A stretch of DNA of 64,000 nt from Mycogone perniciosa (taxonomy: Eukaryota; Ascomycota; Sordariomycetes; Hypocreales; Hypocreaceae): contig JAOALB010000056.1 of NCBI GenBank assembly GCA_025331125.1, positions 1 to 64,000 of the forward strand. The letters are read 5' to 3'. The notes below the pieces were generated by a model. That model did no database searches and was not told the DNA's origin. It worked only from the letters and a program-made list of their open reading frames with translations. Positions 49,781 to 61,700 of the stretch are shown piece by piece. The position numbers were made by a program, and so were the translations under genes. Positions within the stretch are counted from its first letter, which is position 1. The number at the start of each line of letters is the position of its first letter.

Positions 49781-50438
49781 TTCGAAGTGGCTTCCTTTAT
49801 CGCCACTGACCCTAGTGGCCTAGAATCTCGTGTGCAGTCAGCGCCAGAAAAAGGCTGGCTGGAGTGCGAGTCTTGGGTGAATGATGGACAGTGACGAGGT
49901 ACGGGGAGAATTGAGCAATACACCAGAATGTGCTCGAGTACACTCCGTAACAACAGTGTTTTGATCAAGTTAGCAGTTGATTCCGTAACCTAAACTTTGA
50001 CTTGCTGCATTAGTGATGGAGACTGAGGAAGCCAGGACTCGTGCCTTCTTATGCAATTATAAGGGTATGTATATTACGGAGTACTAACTAGGTAGTACTA
50101 CTAGGTACGCCTGTTGACGGGGTCTCAGCCTAGGTGGACGGGGTTAGAGAGGTACCTTATCTTTCATGCTCGACTCCTACAGAGGTACTAAAGTACTATT
50201 ACTACCTGCCCAGTACTGAGGACTATACTGCCTGTACAGGTACCTGGGTAGGTACATACGCCTTAGTACCTTATTTGCACCAGTACTTCGTACTCCGTAC
50301 ACGAAATAGTACTCCGTACTACTACTATGAACGTGTCCTATCATCCTTGACGGTTTGCTCCCTAAAATATGGTGGTCACAGCAATGCGATTATTCTAGAG
50401 CTCTGTGCCTCACTCAATGGCACGGAAACAACGGCAAG
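49781..50438. promoter_or_regulatory. Divergent promoter region between rat1 and uso1, rich in TACTCCGTAC-type palindromes
   Basis: This 658-bp region lies between the two start codons. From about 50,070 to 50,330 it is packed with GTAC and TACGGAGTACT/AGTACTCCGTAC motifs and short AGTACTACTA runs. Similar motifs return at 63,260-63,500 and 63,790-63,990 but not in coding sequence. They look like dispersed intergenic palindromes typical of these fungi. No TATA box could be assigned with confidence. Confidence 0.6.
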
Positions 50439-53400
50439 ATGTTCTCCATCTCCGGAACGCCAGCGAAACAATCCGTTGGCGACACCATTACTGTTCTTAG
50501 CGGCCGCCTCGGCTCTGCGACACTCCTCGAAGATCGACGCGCTGCTATACTAGGTTTGCGAAGCTTCGCCAAAGACTTCCCGGCTTCGGTGGCATCTGGA
50601 GCCCTCAGGAGTCTCATTGGCAGCTTGGCTAAGGATGGCGAAGATGTTGATACAGTTAAGGTTGTGCTTGAGACGCTGTTGATGCTCTTTAGTCCGAACG
50701 CGCAGAGTCCAGAAGCGTCGGACGAAATTGCTCTATGGCTGGCCGACGAGTTTACACAACGACAAGAGAATATTACTCTTTTATTGGATCTCCTAGAATC
50801 ACCAGACTTTTATTCTCGCCTGTACTCTTTACAGTTGCTTGGTGCCATTCTCTCAGCGCGAACCGACCGGACTGAAGAGTGTATCTTTACCGCACCATTG
50901 GGCATAAGCCGCCTCGTGGCAATCCTCAATGACCAGCGTGAGGCTATCCGAAATGAGGGTATAAGTTTATTGATTTCATTAAGCCCAACGTCTGTGGAGA
51001 TCCAGAAGCTGGTGGCATTCGAGAGTGCGTTCGAGAGGATATTCACAATAATTCTGGCCGATGGTTCTCTGTCTGAAGGCGGGAGGACAGTGGAGGATTG
51101 CCTAATCTTGTTGGCAAACCTCCTCCGGCGGAACGTGTCGAATCAATCTCTCTTCCGAGAATCGGGTTGCATCAATAAGCTTGCAGATGTTTTAGGACAC
51201 CTGCTTGAACTCCAGGATCAGGAGGATAGCCTCGCCACTTGGGCGCAAGCCCAGCGCAATCGCAATATTTACGCCTTTCTGGCCGTCATTCGATTATTTT
51301 TACCGACAGGCTCCATCGGGACGACCCAGAATCAAATCGCATTTTGGAAACATGGTCTCGGTTACCTCGTTCTTCAACTCGCATTCAGTCATGAAGCTCA
51401 ATTTCAAATCAAAGCCGAGGTGTGGAGGCCCTGCTTGCATGTCATTAAAGCGTTTGTGTCATAATCATAACATTTTGGATAGGCTTTAGTCACATGTGGT
51501 GATATGATTCGGAATAACGCTACCATTCAAGAAGGCTTTGCCCAGCTCATGGTTTACCTGCCTCTGGAATCACGAACGGCGCCACCGAGCAAAGCCAATG
51601 GCTACCCCAAGACATATGTCATTGACGGACTACTTGATCTGACTCTGAATCTACATGACCAGTCGGCATTCGACCTTCGGTTCGCTGCATGCGAGTGTTT
51701 GAAAGCCTATTTCTCAAATCACACAGAAGTCAGGTCACATTTTCTAAGCAGAGCTATTGAAGGGTTTCAATCGGGACGAGATGAGTCCGCCAATGTCTTG
51801 ACCGTTCTTCTGAGGCTGTCCGATGCACCACCCAGTGAACCCTATCGTGACTGGTTTGCTGCCGTTATTACCTTTCATTTGCTCTACGATAACCCCATAG
51901 CCAAGGAGATGGCCCGGGGTCTCACGGAAGGCGACTCCTCCATGGGCGAGGAAGTGGTAACAAGTATCCAGACGATTATGGCTCATCTTCTCACTAGGAT
52001 ACGCCGCGGTGATGACACACGTGTTTTGGTTGGATATTTGATGTTGCTCCTTGGCTGGCTGTTCGAGGATCTTGATGCTGTCAACGATCTTCTGGCTGAA
52101 GGAAGCAATGTACAGAGCCTCATACAGGTCATCTCGCAGCCCGGTCATGGTGGGGATGAGCTTGTACAGGGATTGTGCGCCATGTTGGTTGGGTTTGCAT
52201 ACGAGTTTTCAACCAAAGATTCGCCCATACCACGAGCGACACTGAGCACCATCTTAACATCGCGCTTGGATCGTGAAAGCTATCTAGATCGACTAGCAAA
52301 ACTACGCAGTCACCCACTTGTTCGCGATTTCGAGGCTATGCTGCAGAAGCTCACCTCCTCAACTGGAGAGCAAGCAGACGTTTTCTTTGACAGTGATTTC
52401 GTCGATTTCTTCAAGGATAACTATAGCCGTGCAGTGCGTGCTATCGATCGGAAGCCCGATATAGAGATCTCGGTGGTTTTCAATGGCATTGAGAAGGGCA
52501 TCTCGAGGGAGCTTGTGGATTCTCTGAGAAATCAGATAGAGGAAAGAGACAGCACAATCCATGATGTCAACGTAGCACACAAATTGTTGGAGAATCTACT
52601 TGATCAAGAGCAGACAGCGCATCGTCAATCGACCGAAAGGGCAACCGCAGAATTATCGAAACTCAAGACCGCCTTTGAGAACATGCAGCGCTCTCACGAA
52701 GTAGAGTTACGGTATTGTTTTGCCTTGAACGAGAATCTTGGGCAAAGCTGACCACTCCACGCTAGAAAGCTACATAATCATCAGACAACCCGTGACTCTG
52801 ATTATGAGAAACGTCTTACACAACTGCAACAGCAGCTCAATACCAAGGATAAGCAACATCAAAGTCAGATAACTCAAGCACAGAAGGCAGCCCAGGCAGA
52901 AGCAGAGCGTATACACCGACGAACGGATGCAGAGGTTGCGGATTTACGAGCAACCATCAGCCGACTAGAGGTAGATTTGATAAAGGTACGTGGTTTCAGT
53001 GAACATCGACGATAGTAATGTGTTGCTGAATCACAGCTGGACAGGCGAACAATGTGAAAGCACAGGAACTGCAGGCATTGCAGAGTGAGCATGCAAAAGT
53101 CCTGGCGGAGCAGAACGCCCAGACCAAGAAAGCTGAGGATATGGTTCGGGAGCTGGAGAAGCGACTGAACAAGACCCATCAGGAGGTCGAACAAGCACGC
53201 ACAGAGGGCGCACAGGTAGGTGATGTGGCAAATTTGGGGATCGCATAGCTGAGAGTAATATCAGACAAAAACAGCCTTGGTACACGCAAACAAGTCTCAG
53301 GAAGGAACACAATCTGAGTTGGATGATCTTCTAATGGTGTTCGGGGATTTGGAGGAGAAAGTGGCGAAGTACAAGGTTGGCAATGATGCAGACCAAAGCC

Positions 53401-53544
53401 CCGTTATGGAGGGAAGAGAGCTAACGAGAGGTCTTACCTTAGGCCCGTCTCCGAGAACTCAACCAAGTTGTGTCCGATGGAGAGGATGACGGTGGAGATG
53501 GCAGCAGTGATAGCGAGGAGGAAGATGACGACGAGGTTGATTGA
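50439..53544 (+). CDS. uso1: Vesicle tethering protein Uso1/p115
   Basis: This golgin-type tether links ER-derived COPII vesicles to the cis-Golgi before SNARE fusion. I read six exons: 50,439-51,419, 51,483-52,711, 52,766-52,985, 53,045-53,215, 53,265-53,375 and 53,443-53,544, all in frame, giving 937 aa. The start MFSISGTPAKQSVGDTI was chosen because it opens the conserved head. An armadillo-like globular head fills roughly residues 1-640 (for example SRLYSLQLLGAILSA and FAACECLKAYFSNHTEV). A coiled coil follows from about 690 (repeated Gln/Glu/Leu heptads such as ELEKRLNKTHQEVEQ). The acidic tail, with DSEEEDDDEVD at the very end, is the p115 hallmark. The length is close to animal p115 (about 960) and shorter than yeast Uso1 because the coiled coil is shorter. 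The exon 3/4 junction uses a downstream AG to avoid a stop. Confidence 0.94.
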
Positions 53545-53753
53545 GGGGGGAGTTGTCTTTGGGGTAAACAATATTGCTGGATTGAAACACCGTATACAAA
53601 GATATATGTAGGTAAGGATGGCGCCTCGCCAGATTGCATCCGTGACCACGATGCACACCCACGCAGAAACCTGCTGTGCAATTCAAGATGAAAAAAAAGT
53701 TGCCAACCCACAAAAGGAAAAAAAAAGACCAGCTCCATCGTCGCGCAAAGGCC

Positions 53754-55489
53754 ATGAGTGATAAATCCATCCCTTCGTCAGTGTCTGGCGGCTCCGACGT
53801 GTCAGATGATAGCGATTGGCTTGACGTTGAACCCGACGAGGAGTCTGTCAATGTTGTGTCCCTGCTTGACTCTCAGACCTTTCCTTCCTGGACGGAGATG
53901 CTTAACTATTGCAAGAAGCAACATGAATTTGACTTCGCTACCACTGTACAACGCTTGCAACTCGATTTCCATGGCGCTGTGAAACTGGTCAACTTCATTC
54001 GCGAGCGTGTTCAGCAACACCAGCCTTTGCCGGACAGCATAAGCCATCATGATATCGAAGATGACCGCTATCTTCGACCCGTTCTTGAGAATGATGCATT
54101 GATCATGTCCCTTGACGAGATCCTGGAGCAGGAGCAGGAGCGAGATCTTAGCAAAGCCACTCCCGACGCCACGGGCGAGTCGATTGAGGAGCTGTTGGCG
54201 CGTAAGCACGAACTGGAAGCTGAGCTGGAATTGGTTCGAACGCAGTTCGCCAACTATAGACTCGCGGTGCAGGAGACTCTGGATCGCAGATGGGCGGATG
54301 ACGCAGAGCAACCTGTATCCGAGGCTGCTGCAGAAGAGAGTGCGGGCAACTACTATTTTGAATCTTACGCAACCAATGGTAAGGCCAAGCCAATGTTTAT
54401 TCCATGGCCGATATGGCTGGCTAATCGACGAGTATTCCAGATATTCACGAAACGATGCTCAAGGACACTGTCAGAACTGATGCATACCGTGATTTTATCT
54501 ACGGGAACAAGCACCTTTTCAAAGATAAGGTAGTCCTCGACATTGGCTGTGGCACTGGTGAGATGATAACTTCCTCATAAATTGACCCAGCCATTAATCT
54601 AACTCTGTCAGGTATTTTGAGTATGTTTTGTGCCAAAGCTGGTGCTGCGCGGGTTATTGCAGTGGACAAGTCGGATATCATTCAAAAGGCCACCGAAAAC
54701 GTCTTCAACAATGGACTTTCTGACATAGTGACATGTCTGAGGGGCGCCATCGAAGAAGTCAAGCTCCCTGTTGATGAGGTTGATGTTATTGTCAGTGAGT
54801 GGATGGGCTACTGCCTCCTTTACGAGGCTATGCTACCCAGTGTTCTCTATGCGCGTGACAAATATCTGAAGCCTGGTGGCCTACTCGTTCCCAGCTCAGC
54901 TACTCTCTGGATAGCCCCTGTTGAGGACACGGACTACATATCGGAACATATCTCCTACTGGCGGGATGTGTATGGCTTCGATATGAAAGCCATGCAGGAG
55001 GGGATTTTTGACGAGATACGAATCGAAGCCTTACCCAAAAGCTCTATTTGTGGCGGGGCATTCCCTTTCAGGACACTCGACCTTCGTTCTGTTCAACCCC
55101 AAGATCTTTCTTTCACTGCGAAGTGGGAGTCGAGTCTGAGTCGAGAACTTAACCACTTGGATGGCTTCCTACTTTGGTTTGACAATTTTTTCGCCACATC
55201 TGGAGACGAACCCATGCCGGAACCCAACACTACACCGGATATGTGGGTCAGCAAGAAGCACGGAAATGTTGCATTCACAACCGGCCCATCTGGCACAGTC
55301 ACACATTGGAAGCAAGGGTTGCTCCTCCTACCCCCTAACGAAGCCGTCACGGTCACGTCACCGTCGTGCACCATTTCCGGGCGGATAGAGTTTGCTGCCC
55401 TTGAAGAAAATGCCAGAGCATTGAGGATTGATGCTTCCTGGTCGGTCGAAGGCCAGGGCGAAAGAAATCTATCCTGGAAATTAAAATAG
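53754..55489 (+). CDS. rmtB: PRMT3-type protein arginine N-methyltransferase
   Basis: This enzyme transfers methyl groups from S-adenosylmethionine to arginine side chains; PRMT3 orthologues modify ribosomal protein S2. Exons are 53,754-54,378, 54,441-54,557 and 54,612-55,489 (introns 62 and 54 nt), giving 539 aa. The start MSDKSIPSS lies downstream of a lysine-rich in-frame extension that has no family match. The N terminus is acidic (DVSDDSDWLDVEPDEES), followed by the PRMT3 zinc-finger region. Here only Cys53 and His57 of the C2H2 ligands are evident, and the first Cys pair is gone. A coiled-coil linker precedes the catalytic core: motif I VVLDIGCGTG (239-248), the double-E loop SEWMGYCLLYE (309-319) and the THW loop (478-480). 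It is tandem with uso1 (209 bp apart) and convergent with the OPT gene (70 bp between stops). Confidence 0.94.
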
Positions 55490-55559
55490 ACTATTACAAA
55501 GCATTTGGACTGATATAAGCCAGTATTGGCCATGAAGACGTCGTACAATTCCGAATACT

Positions 55560-58076
55560 CTAGTAATGGGGCACTTTGAGTGCTTGCAATAGCAAGTTCA
55601 CAATGCTCAGAAAACCTTCGCCGAGGATGAAGCCCTTTTAACACGTTAGTGTCTGCCTGTCATACGGTAGTGTTCTGTCGTACAGATGCAAGAATTATAA
55701 GTGGCGTCTTCGACTGTTTCCTGACATTGATCCAATACCAGCTAACGAGGCCACCAACGGCCCGAGCCAAGGTGAATGATGGCACATTGTACATGCCTAT
55801 GGCTGAATCAGCAATGGTCTCTGCAACCCAGCCTGCTCTTCGTCTCAAAACTCGAGTCACTCACCAACGGCGACGGCGATACCTCCAGGTATCCAAGAAC
55901 GCCAGGCTTTCCCGACAGCCAATGTCCTAGCCAGGGTTGTGCAGGTGAAGAGAGCACCGGCTCCAATCGCCCACTCTTTTGCCATGTACGGCAGCCCTTT
56001 TCCCGTGACAAGCCTGGCAGTAAATATCCAGACATAAGCGGTCGGGACTTGGAAGAGCTTTCCAGGAATCTCGTATACTCTGCCATTGGGTAATCAGCAA
56101 GTCAACTAGGGCAGCGACTCAATCGTGTGTGGCGCCAAGTGTGAATTGTACATACGTAGTGTAGACACGATATATGAAGGCGCTCAACACGGCACCGAAG
56201 GTGGCGCCGATGACCTGCCCCCAAAACTGTGCCTTTGGTGCTGCTCCCAGAAGATGGCCCGTCTTGAGGTCTTGCATCAGGTCACCTGCTTGCAGTGCGC
56301 CCTATTTCCAAAGTTAGGCGCGGTAACGGGAGACACTTTGAAATTGACATGACGCATCTTACAGCCTCTGACTAAATATTGCACTGCAGTTAGCTATATA
56401 AACTCTATTCACACAAGCCCGTGGAGTGGGCGAAGAAGGAAAGGAGGGCATACGACGGCACCAGCAATCAGGTTAATAAGAACACTGGACGTGTTGGTCT
56501 GGGGAACGATGAAGGCGAAGAATAGCTGCGCCAATTTACTGATACCTGACACAGGGTTGAGATCAGTTTCTCCAAGAGCTCGGACACCCATGATGCTCAA
56601 CACCAAAGCCATGAGAACGGCAATGACCGTGGCGTAAAGAGGCACTAAATCCCCGAACACAACATGTATCGTTAGAATGCAGAGGATAATAGATGCAAAT
56701 AACCCGAATACGACCAGCCTGTCACTGATTTGCTGTTCACTCGGGGCATCGTCGTCTTGCTCTTCCTCTGGGTCTGGGCATTCCGAAGTCTGATCATCGA
56801 GGGTAGCTGTTGATAGGTATTGACCCTCTTCTTGGCCAGCAAGCAGGGAATAGCGGTGGGAGGTGCGTGGAAGCAGTGCCATGATCCTGCTCTGTTTGAT
56901 ACGGTCTTCCAAGGAGACTAGAAGATCTGCAGCATAGGTGTCAATAAGAGGGCGAAGGCCTACATAGGCAAGGCTAACAACGGCATCTACAAGCATGATA
57001 GCCAGCGATACCCAAACTATCCACCCCTTGCTGCCATGCTCCCAATCGTCCACAGGTCCGGGAGCCCAGCCCTTCACTTTAGCCAAGGGACTGAGGATAC
57101 CCCAGCCAACAACGGCGCCGAGAGTCATGTGCAGAGTTGTCTCAGTGCCCATAATGATGCCCTGTCCGACGTAGGCCAAGCTGGGGTTCAGCGTCCAGAG
57201 CCAAGTCTGGGCGGCAAAGGAACCGAATATTGGTATATCCCGCAAGACGGGGAAGAAGTAGTTGCAAACAGTCAAGATGCCAGAGACAATGAAGCATACC
57301 AGCAGGAGCCTCATGTTGTATGCCCAATCCGTCTCCTCCACATCCTCGCCATCGTGTTCGTCACCGACGACAGAGCTGGATATATCTGGGTCGGGGGGAC
57401 CTTCTCGCGGAATCAGGCTGGCAAAGCCACCCTGGGCAGCCATATCCAATTCTTGTTTCGTAGATCTACGACCTTGACCGTGAAGAATGGAGATGAGGAC
57501 AGCGGTACTGAAGCCACTTGGGAATCTCAACCGTTCCTTTATAATGACTTGCCGGCGTCTACACCATGGGGCACAAGATGCTTAGCTTACTTGGAAAGTC
57601 ATCGACCAGGGTCTATACTTACAGCGGCACAGCAAAGACAACACCAAAGTAGCAAAGTCCCAGGGACCATATGATGAGCTGCCACATGCTGAGTGATAGC
57701 GGCCCACGCTCATGGGGTTCCAGCAGGTAGTTTATGGCAGGGATCTGTATATAGTTAGGGCGAAGGAACTCGAGCATGTGGATGGCCATTTACTGACAAC
57801 GCCCACGAAGCCACAGCCAAGTGGCATAATAGCCATTCCACAGGCAACACTCTGCAGCAGCACATTCTCGACGGGCGTAAAAGGGAAGCGAAGGTGAGGT
57901 CGGAGTAATTTGAAGATGGCAAAACCCATGAGACTAGCTGGCATAGACATGATAGATACCCAGCCAGTCTGAAGCCCGAAATACATATTGGCAGCGCATA
58001 TCACGGTGCCGACAGCAAGGCCAGCAGCCACGCCGCGGACCGTGAAGCTCTGTCCCGGAGGGGATGGATGTGCCAT
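55560..58076 (-). CDS. OPT-superfamily oligopeptide/metal-chelate transporter (yeast Ygl114w type)
   Basis: This is a polytopic membrane transporter of the oligopeptide transporter family. I read eight exons: 57,798-58,076, 57,623-57,744, 56,454-57,558, 56,363-56,371, 56,156-56,301, 55,865-56,079, 55,684-55,796 and 55,560-55,634, giving 687 aa. Conserved OPT segments include AANMYFGLQTGWVSIMSMPA (first helices), FPSGFSTAVLISILHG, NPSLAYVGQGIIMGTE, GETDLNPVSGISKLAQLFFA and WRSWIPGGIAVAVGMYNVPS near the C terminus. Many hydrophobic segments are separated by two long acidic cytosolic-type loops (around residues 175-200 and 350-375). The fourth exon is only 9 nt (Ser-Glu-Ala) and restores the family sequence AGAV-SEA-GALQAGDLM. 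Substrate specificity cannot be told from sequence. Confidence 0.93.
56363..56371 (-). other. 9-nt micro-exon of the OPT transporter gene
   Basis: Minus-strand TCAGAGGCT encodes Ser-Glu-Ala. It is preceded by ATATTTAG and followed by GTAAGATG, good acceptor and donor sites. Both flanking introns are phase 0. Without it the frame would lose three residues conserved in this transporter family before GALQAGDL. It is easily missed by gene predictors. Confidence 0.85.
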
Positions 58077-58775
58077 TGCAGCTGAGGCCCGCGGTATTTG
58101 GGCAATGAACAGTGAGCTGGATTTCTACAATGTTGTGTTGCAGTGTTGATACTACCTACATTATTAATCCTGGGAACTTCGGTGTTTTGTAGCTCGTTGT
58201 CCTGGACGATGATGACATCGGTGATGACTAATGTGTCAGAACTTCAGTAAACCTCCCTCGGGTCCACATAAATACAATGTTCCCACCATTCACAGGACTG
58301 TGAACTGAAGGAAAAAGAAAGAAAGGAGAGAAAAGGAGGGATGCAGCAGCATGCCGGTGGTGTACTTCGTATTATTAGATGGTAATATGCATGTACCTTT
58401 GTTGCCTCTTTACACCACTAATCGCGCCTTTCGCATTGGAAAACTGGTCTAGGAAGAAGGGGATAACGATGTCTTCCTGGTGGCACACCCATGTGAGCAG
58501 TATGCATTTCTACAGAGTATTGCACCATCACGAATTAGAATCAGAACGGCCTCTGTGATGGTTGATTGAATAAGGAAGTGGTACTCTTTCGGGAGGGCAT
58601 CATGGCGACATGAGCAATTTGATTGCGAAAGACTTGATACACTGTGAGCATGTTTATGACGGGGTCTGGAACATCGGTGATATATCGTCAACTTCATCAA
58701 CAGCAAAAACAAGTACCCAACATGCCCTCTCACATCGCAAATGCGTGCTCGCCTTACGCCGCCTTAAATACATGC
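58077..58775. promoter_or_regulatory. Intergenic region between rav1 3' end and OPT gene start
   Basis: This is about 700 bp between two minus-strand genes. It must contain the OPT promoter and the rav1 3' UTR. A purine-rich tract of A and G lies at about 58,306-58,342. No additional gene was recognised; short frames here lack family-like sequence. Confidence 0.5.
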
Positions 58776-61700
58776 CTATAAGCCGAAGCTGTCAAACAAT
58801 GATGCTGCGTCAGGCTCGTGGAAAATTGCAGGCGCTGCCAAGGAACGCTTCGTTCCCTTATGCTCAGGCATAGCTTTCGCATGCAGTTCCAATCGAGGGA
58901 GGTCGTTGACAACAAGTGAGCTCCTCCGTCTTAATAGTTTCAGTGGATTCATCTGTCCCCCAAGCATTGCCATACTCGACTGCTGAAACTCCCAGTTCCG
59001 CACTGACACGACGTCAGCTCATGGTTCGATACCGTACGGTGAGGCTTTCCAATACATACCTAAATCAAGGCCGAGGAGATCGCAACCCATTCGATCATAC
59101 AGTTTGGCGCTGTGAAGCACAAATTCCCATTCTACTTTAGGCGATACCTTGGACGCTCCATGCAACGTTTGCAAAGTTTGCTGTCGGAGCTGAGAGTAGA
59201 GAACCACAAGAGCAGGGTCGTCTGTCAAGAATAGACGCGATTTAAAATCGGGCGAACAAGGTGTTTCGAGGAGGGTGTAAACGGGGGTCTGCCACGATGA
59301 TTAATGTTCTGGTGATGCTCTTCCCCCAATCAAATCATTACTCACGATGAGAGCTCTCACAGCCATATCTTTTCGGCCCAGCATCCAGAAGGCCCAGGAG
59401 GCGAGCCATCGGTTGCCATCTTGAGCTGCCATGGGGAGTACCTCGTCCTGTAAGAGCTTACGCAAGACCGGCCCGTCATCCCCCTCGTAGACCCGGCTGA
59501 CAGCAATCGCTAATTGTAAATCCTTCAACTGGCGTAGACAGATCTCAGTAGCATCCTCGAGATGGTCAGCCAACAGGAAGAATGCGGCAGCGTATTCTAC
59601 TGTCCGTTAGAGAGCAACTATCACTTTGTGCTGGTTAGATATACTCACTAAAACGTCTTTTGCTAAGTAGCGCATAAGCATTCTTGAGGGCAGCTGTCCG
59701 CCACTTAGGCTCGTCGAAATTGTTTGCCAACAAGCGTTGGGTAGCCGTCTGCTCCTTATTCCCACCTGCCATCCGCCAGAGGCCTTGTAACACCGTCTTC
59801 TTGCGGAGAGCTAGATAGAAGAGACTGCAATCCACTGGGGTTTTCTCCTTGCTATTAGTGTACTCATTCCTCGCAATCACCTCGAATTGGCGTTTCTGTA
59901 GGGTGTCAGACATCTCAACTTCTCAGATACTTTAGGGTGTACCCACAAGGCTTTGCATGTCAGAGAGCCACATGAAGATGCCGCTCTCACGTGCGTGCTC
60001 CCACAACATACTGCCATGGTTCTGCCGGGACACAAAGTCTACAAGAATGTCCTGGCTCCCTGAGTGATATGCCCAGTTAATCTCTCTCCAGGAGAGCTGT
60101 ATCTCATTAGTACGTCCCTTGCGGAGGGCGTGCTGACGGGAAAAAAGCATGAAACGGGCTCCGTTTTCATCCATGGAGCGACGTTGCTGCTCCACCAGAG
60201 CTACACATTCGATCATGTCCATTAACTGGATCTGCTCGTGGCCGGAAAGTTGGGGGATCCCCAATTTGGTAAGCTTCTGATTGATCGAAGCAGCAATTTC
60301 ATGGGTGAATATATCTTCATCGTCCCTGTGGTCGCCGTCCAAGTAGAAACCCGCCATCTTGTCGTGTGCCCGACTTTGGGTTCTCTACAGTCCATGTCAG
60401 CTGGATGTACAGCTCGAGGGGGAGGATAACGCACAGCCGTTGGTATGTAAAACTCCTCCAGATCCAACCCAAGATAATCATCTACTGACTCGCCTGGAAC
60501 AAGATATTTCAATGCTCGGTGCAGCCCTACAAGGATTCGTCGAACCAGACCACTTTTTCCGGCGAGAATGCACTGGCTTAGAAACTGGGGATGAAACACG
60601 GGGACGGGACCATTGAACCTCTGTACTGCCTCAAAGAGATCCCAAGTACCGTCTTTGCGATGCGGAAGTCTTAGGTCGGCAGTGAGGGAGTCAGAACTGC
60701 CAACACGGCGACCATAAACAAACAATTGATTGCCAGCACCGATGACTAGGTGGCCATCACCCAACCACGTCGAATCTCCAATGGGGTGTGGTGTGAGCTC
60801 ACGAATGCTTATCTCTCGGATTGGTGCCCAGGCTGGACCTTTATTTAGATAATCGAATCGCATTTGGGAAAGTAAGACAACGCGATATTGAAACCCCACA
60901 GCCAAGATGGATTGAGCGTCTGGCGTCGATGTCCAATCAAGGTCCTGTATAGCATCCTGCATCTTGTAATCTTCCTCAAACTCGAGACGAGACCCACCAA
61001 TATCCCAAATGGTAAGCTGTGACCTTGAGGAGTTAACCAATGCCACCTTCTTCAGCATGCTGCCACTGGCCAATGCTGGGTTAGAAAGGCCGGTTTCTGT
61101 GCAACATGTTGATAACCAACCGACACTTCGGTGCTCTAAATCCACGCGAGCCGTCCAGAAGTCCACTCTGCCGGAATTGGTGTACGACAAAGCAATATCG
61201 CGAGCAAAAACATCAAGAAACCCAGACACTACAGGGACAGACCCTGCGGGGTCGACGGGAAGGACGTATTTTAAATCCTCAACGTCCTCTAATTCGAACC
61301 GACAGAACTCTCGAATGCTGGCACCCCCTATGGTCTCAGAATCCTCGAAGAAACGAGGGAGACAGACCTCCCATACAATCCCATGTCGCTCAGATGTCAC
61401 AGTAGCAATGTGAGCCGTCGTGTAATTTGAGGCTTGTGGACGAGGCAAAATAATAAGGCATAAGGGCTTCCCCGATATCTCATAAAGACACTGCGCAAGA
61501 GGAGTTCCCGTTTCAGAGCGGCAGTCCCAAAGTGAGACGCTCTGATCACGGAGAAACACAACAAAGCGGCCTTTTCGGAGGACACATATACGATGAATAT
61601 GACCTTCCTGAGGTATGATGCTGCGACGGGTCAAACCAAGAGGACCAAATGGAGTGGTCCCTAAATTCCTTGACACATGGCTCCACACTATAGTTTCACC

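Noticed and set aside
50134..50553. 139-codon plus-strand open frame upstream of uso1
   Set aside because: It consists largely of translated TACTCCGTAC-type palindromes and runs out of frame into the conserved start of uso1.
53434..53851. Minus-strand frames of 74-130 codons between uso1 and rmtB
   Set aside because: They overlap the acidic tail exon of uso1 and the acidic start of rmtB; Ser/His-rich peptides here are the antisense of acidic coding sequence.
58449..58873. Possible small genes between the OPT transporter and rav1
   Set aside because: Frames on both strands are short, lack conserved-looking peptides and overlap the rav1 3' end.
59896..59946. Alternative 33-nt or 21-nt introns in rav1
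   Set aside because: Too short for fungal spliceosomal introns; the 51-nt choice keeps the frame and joins conserved segments.
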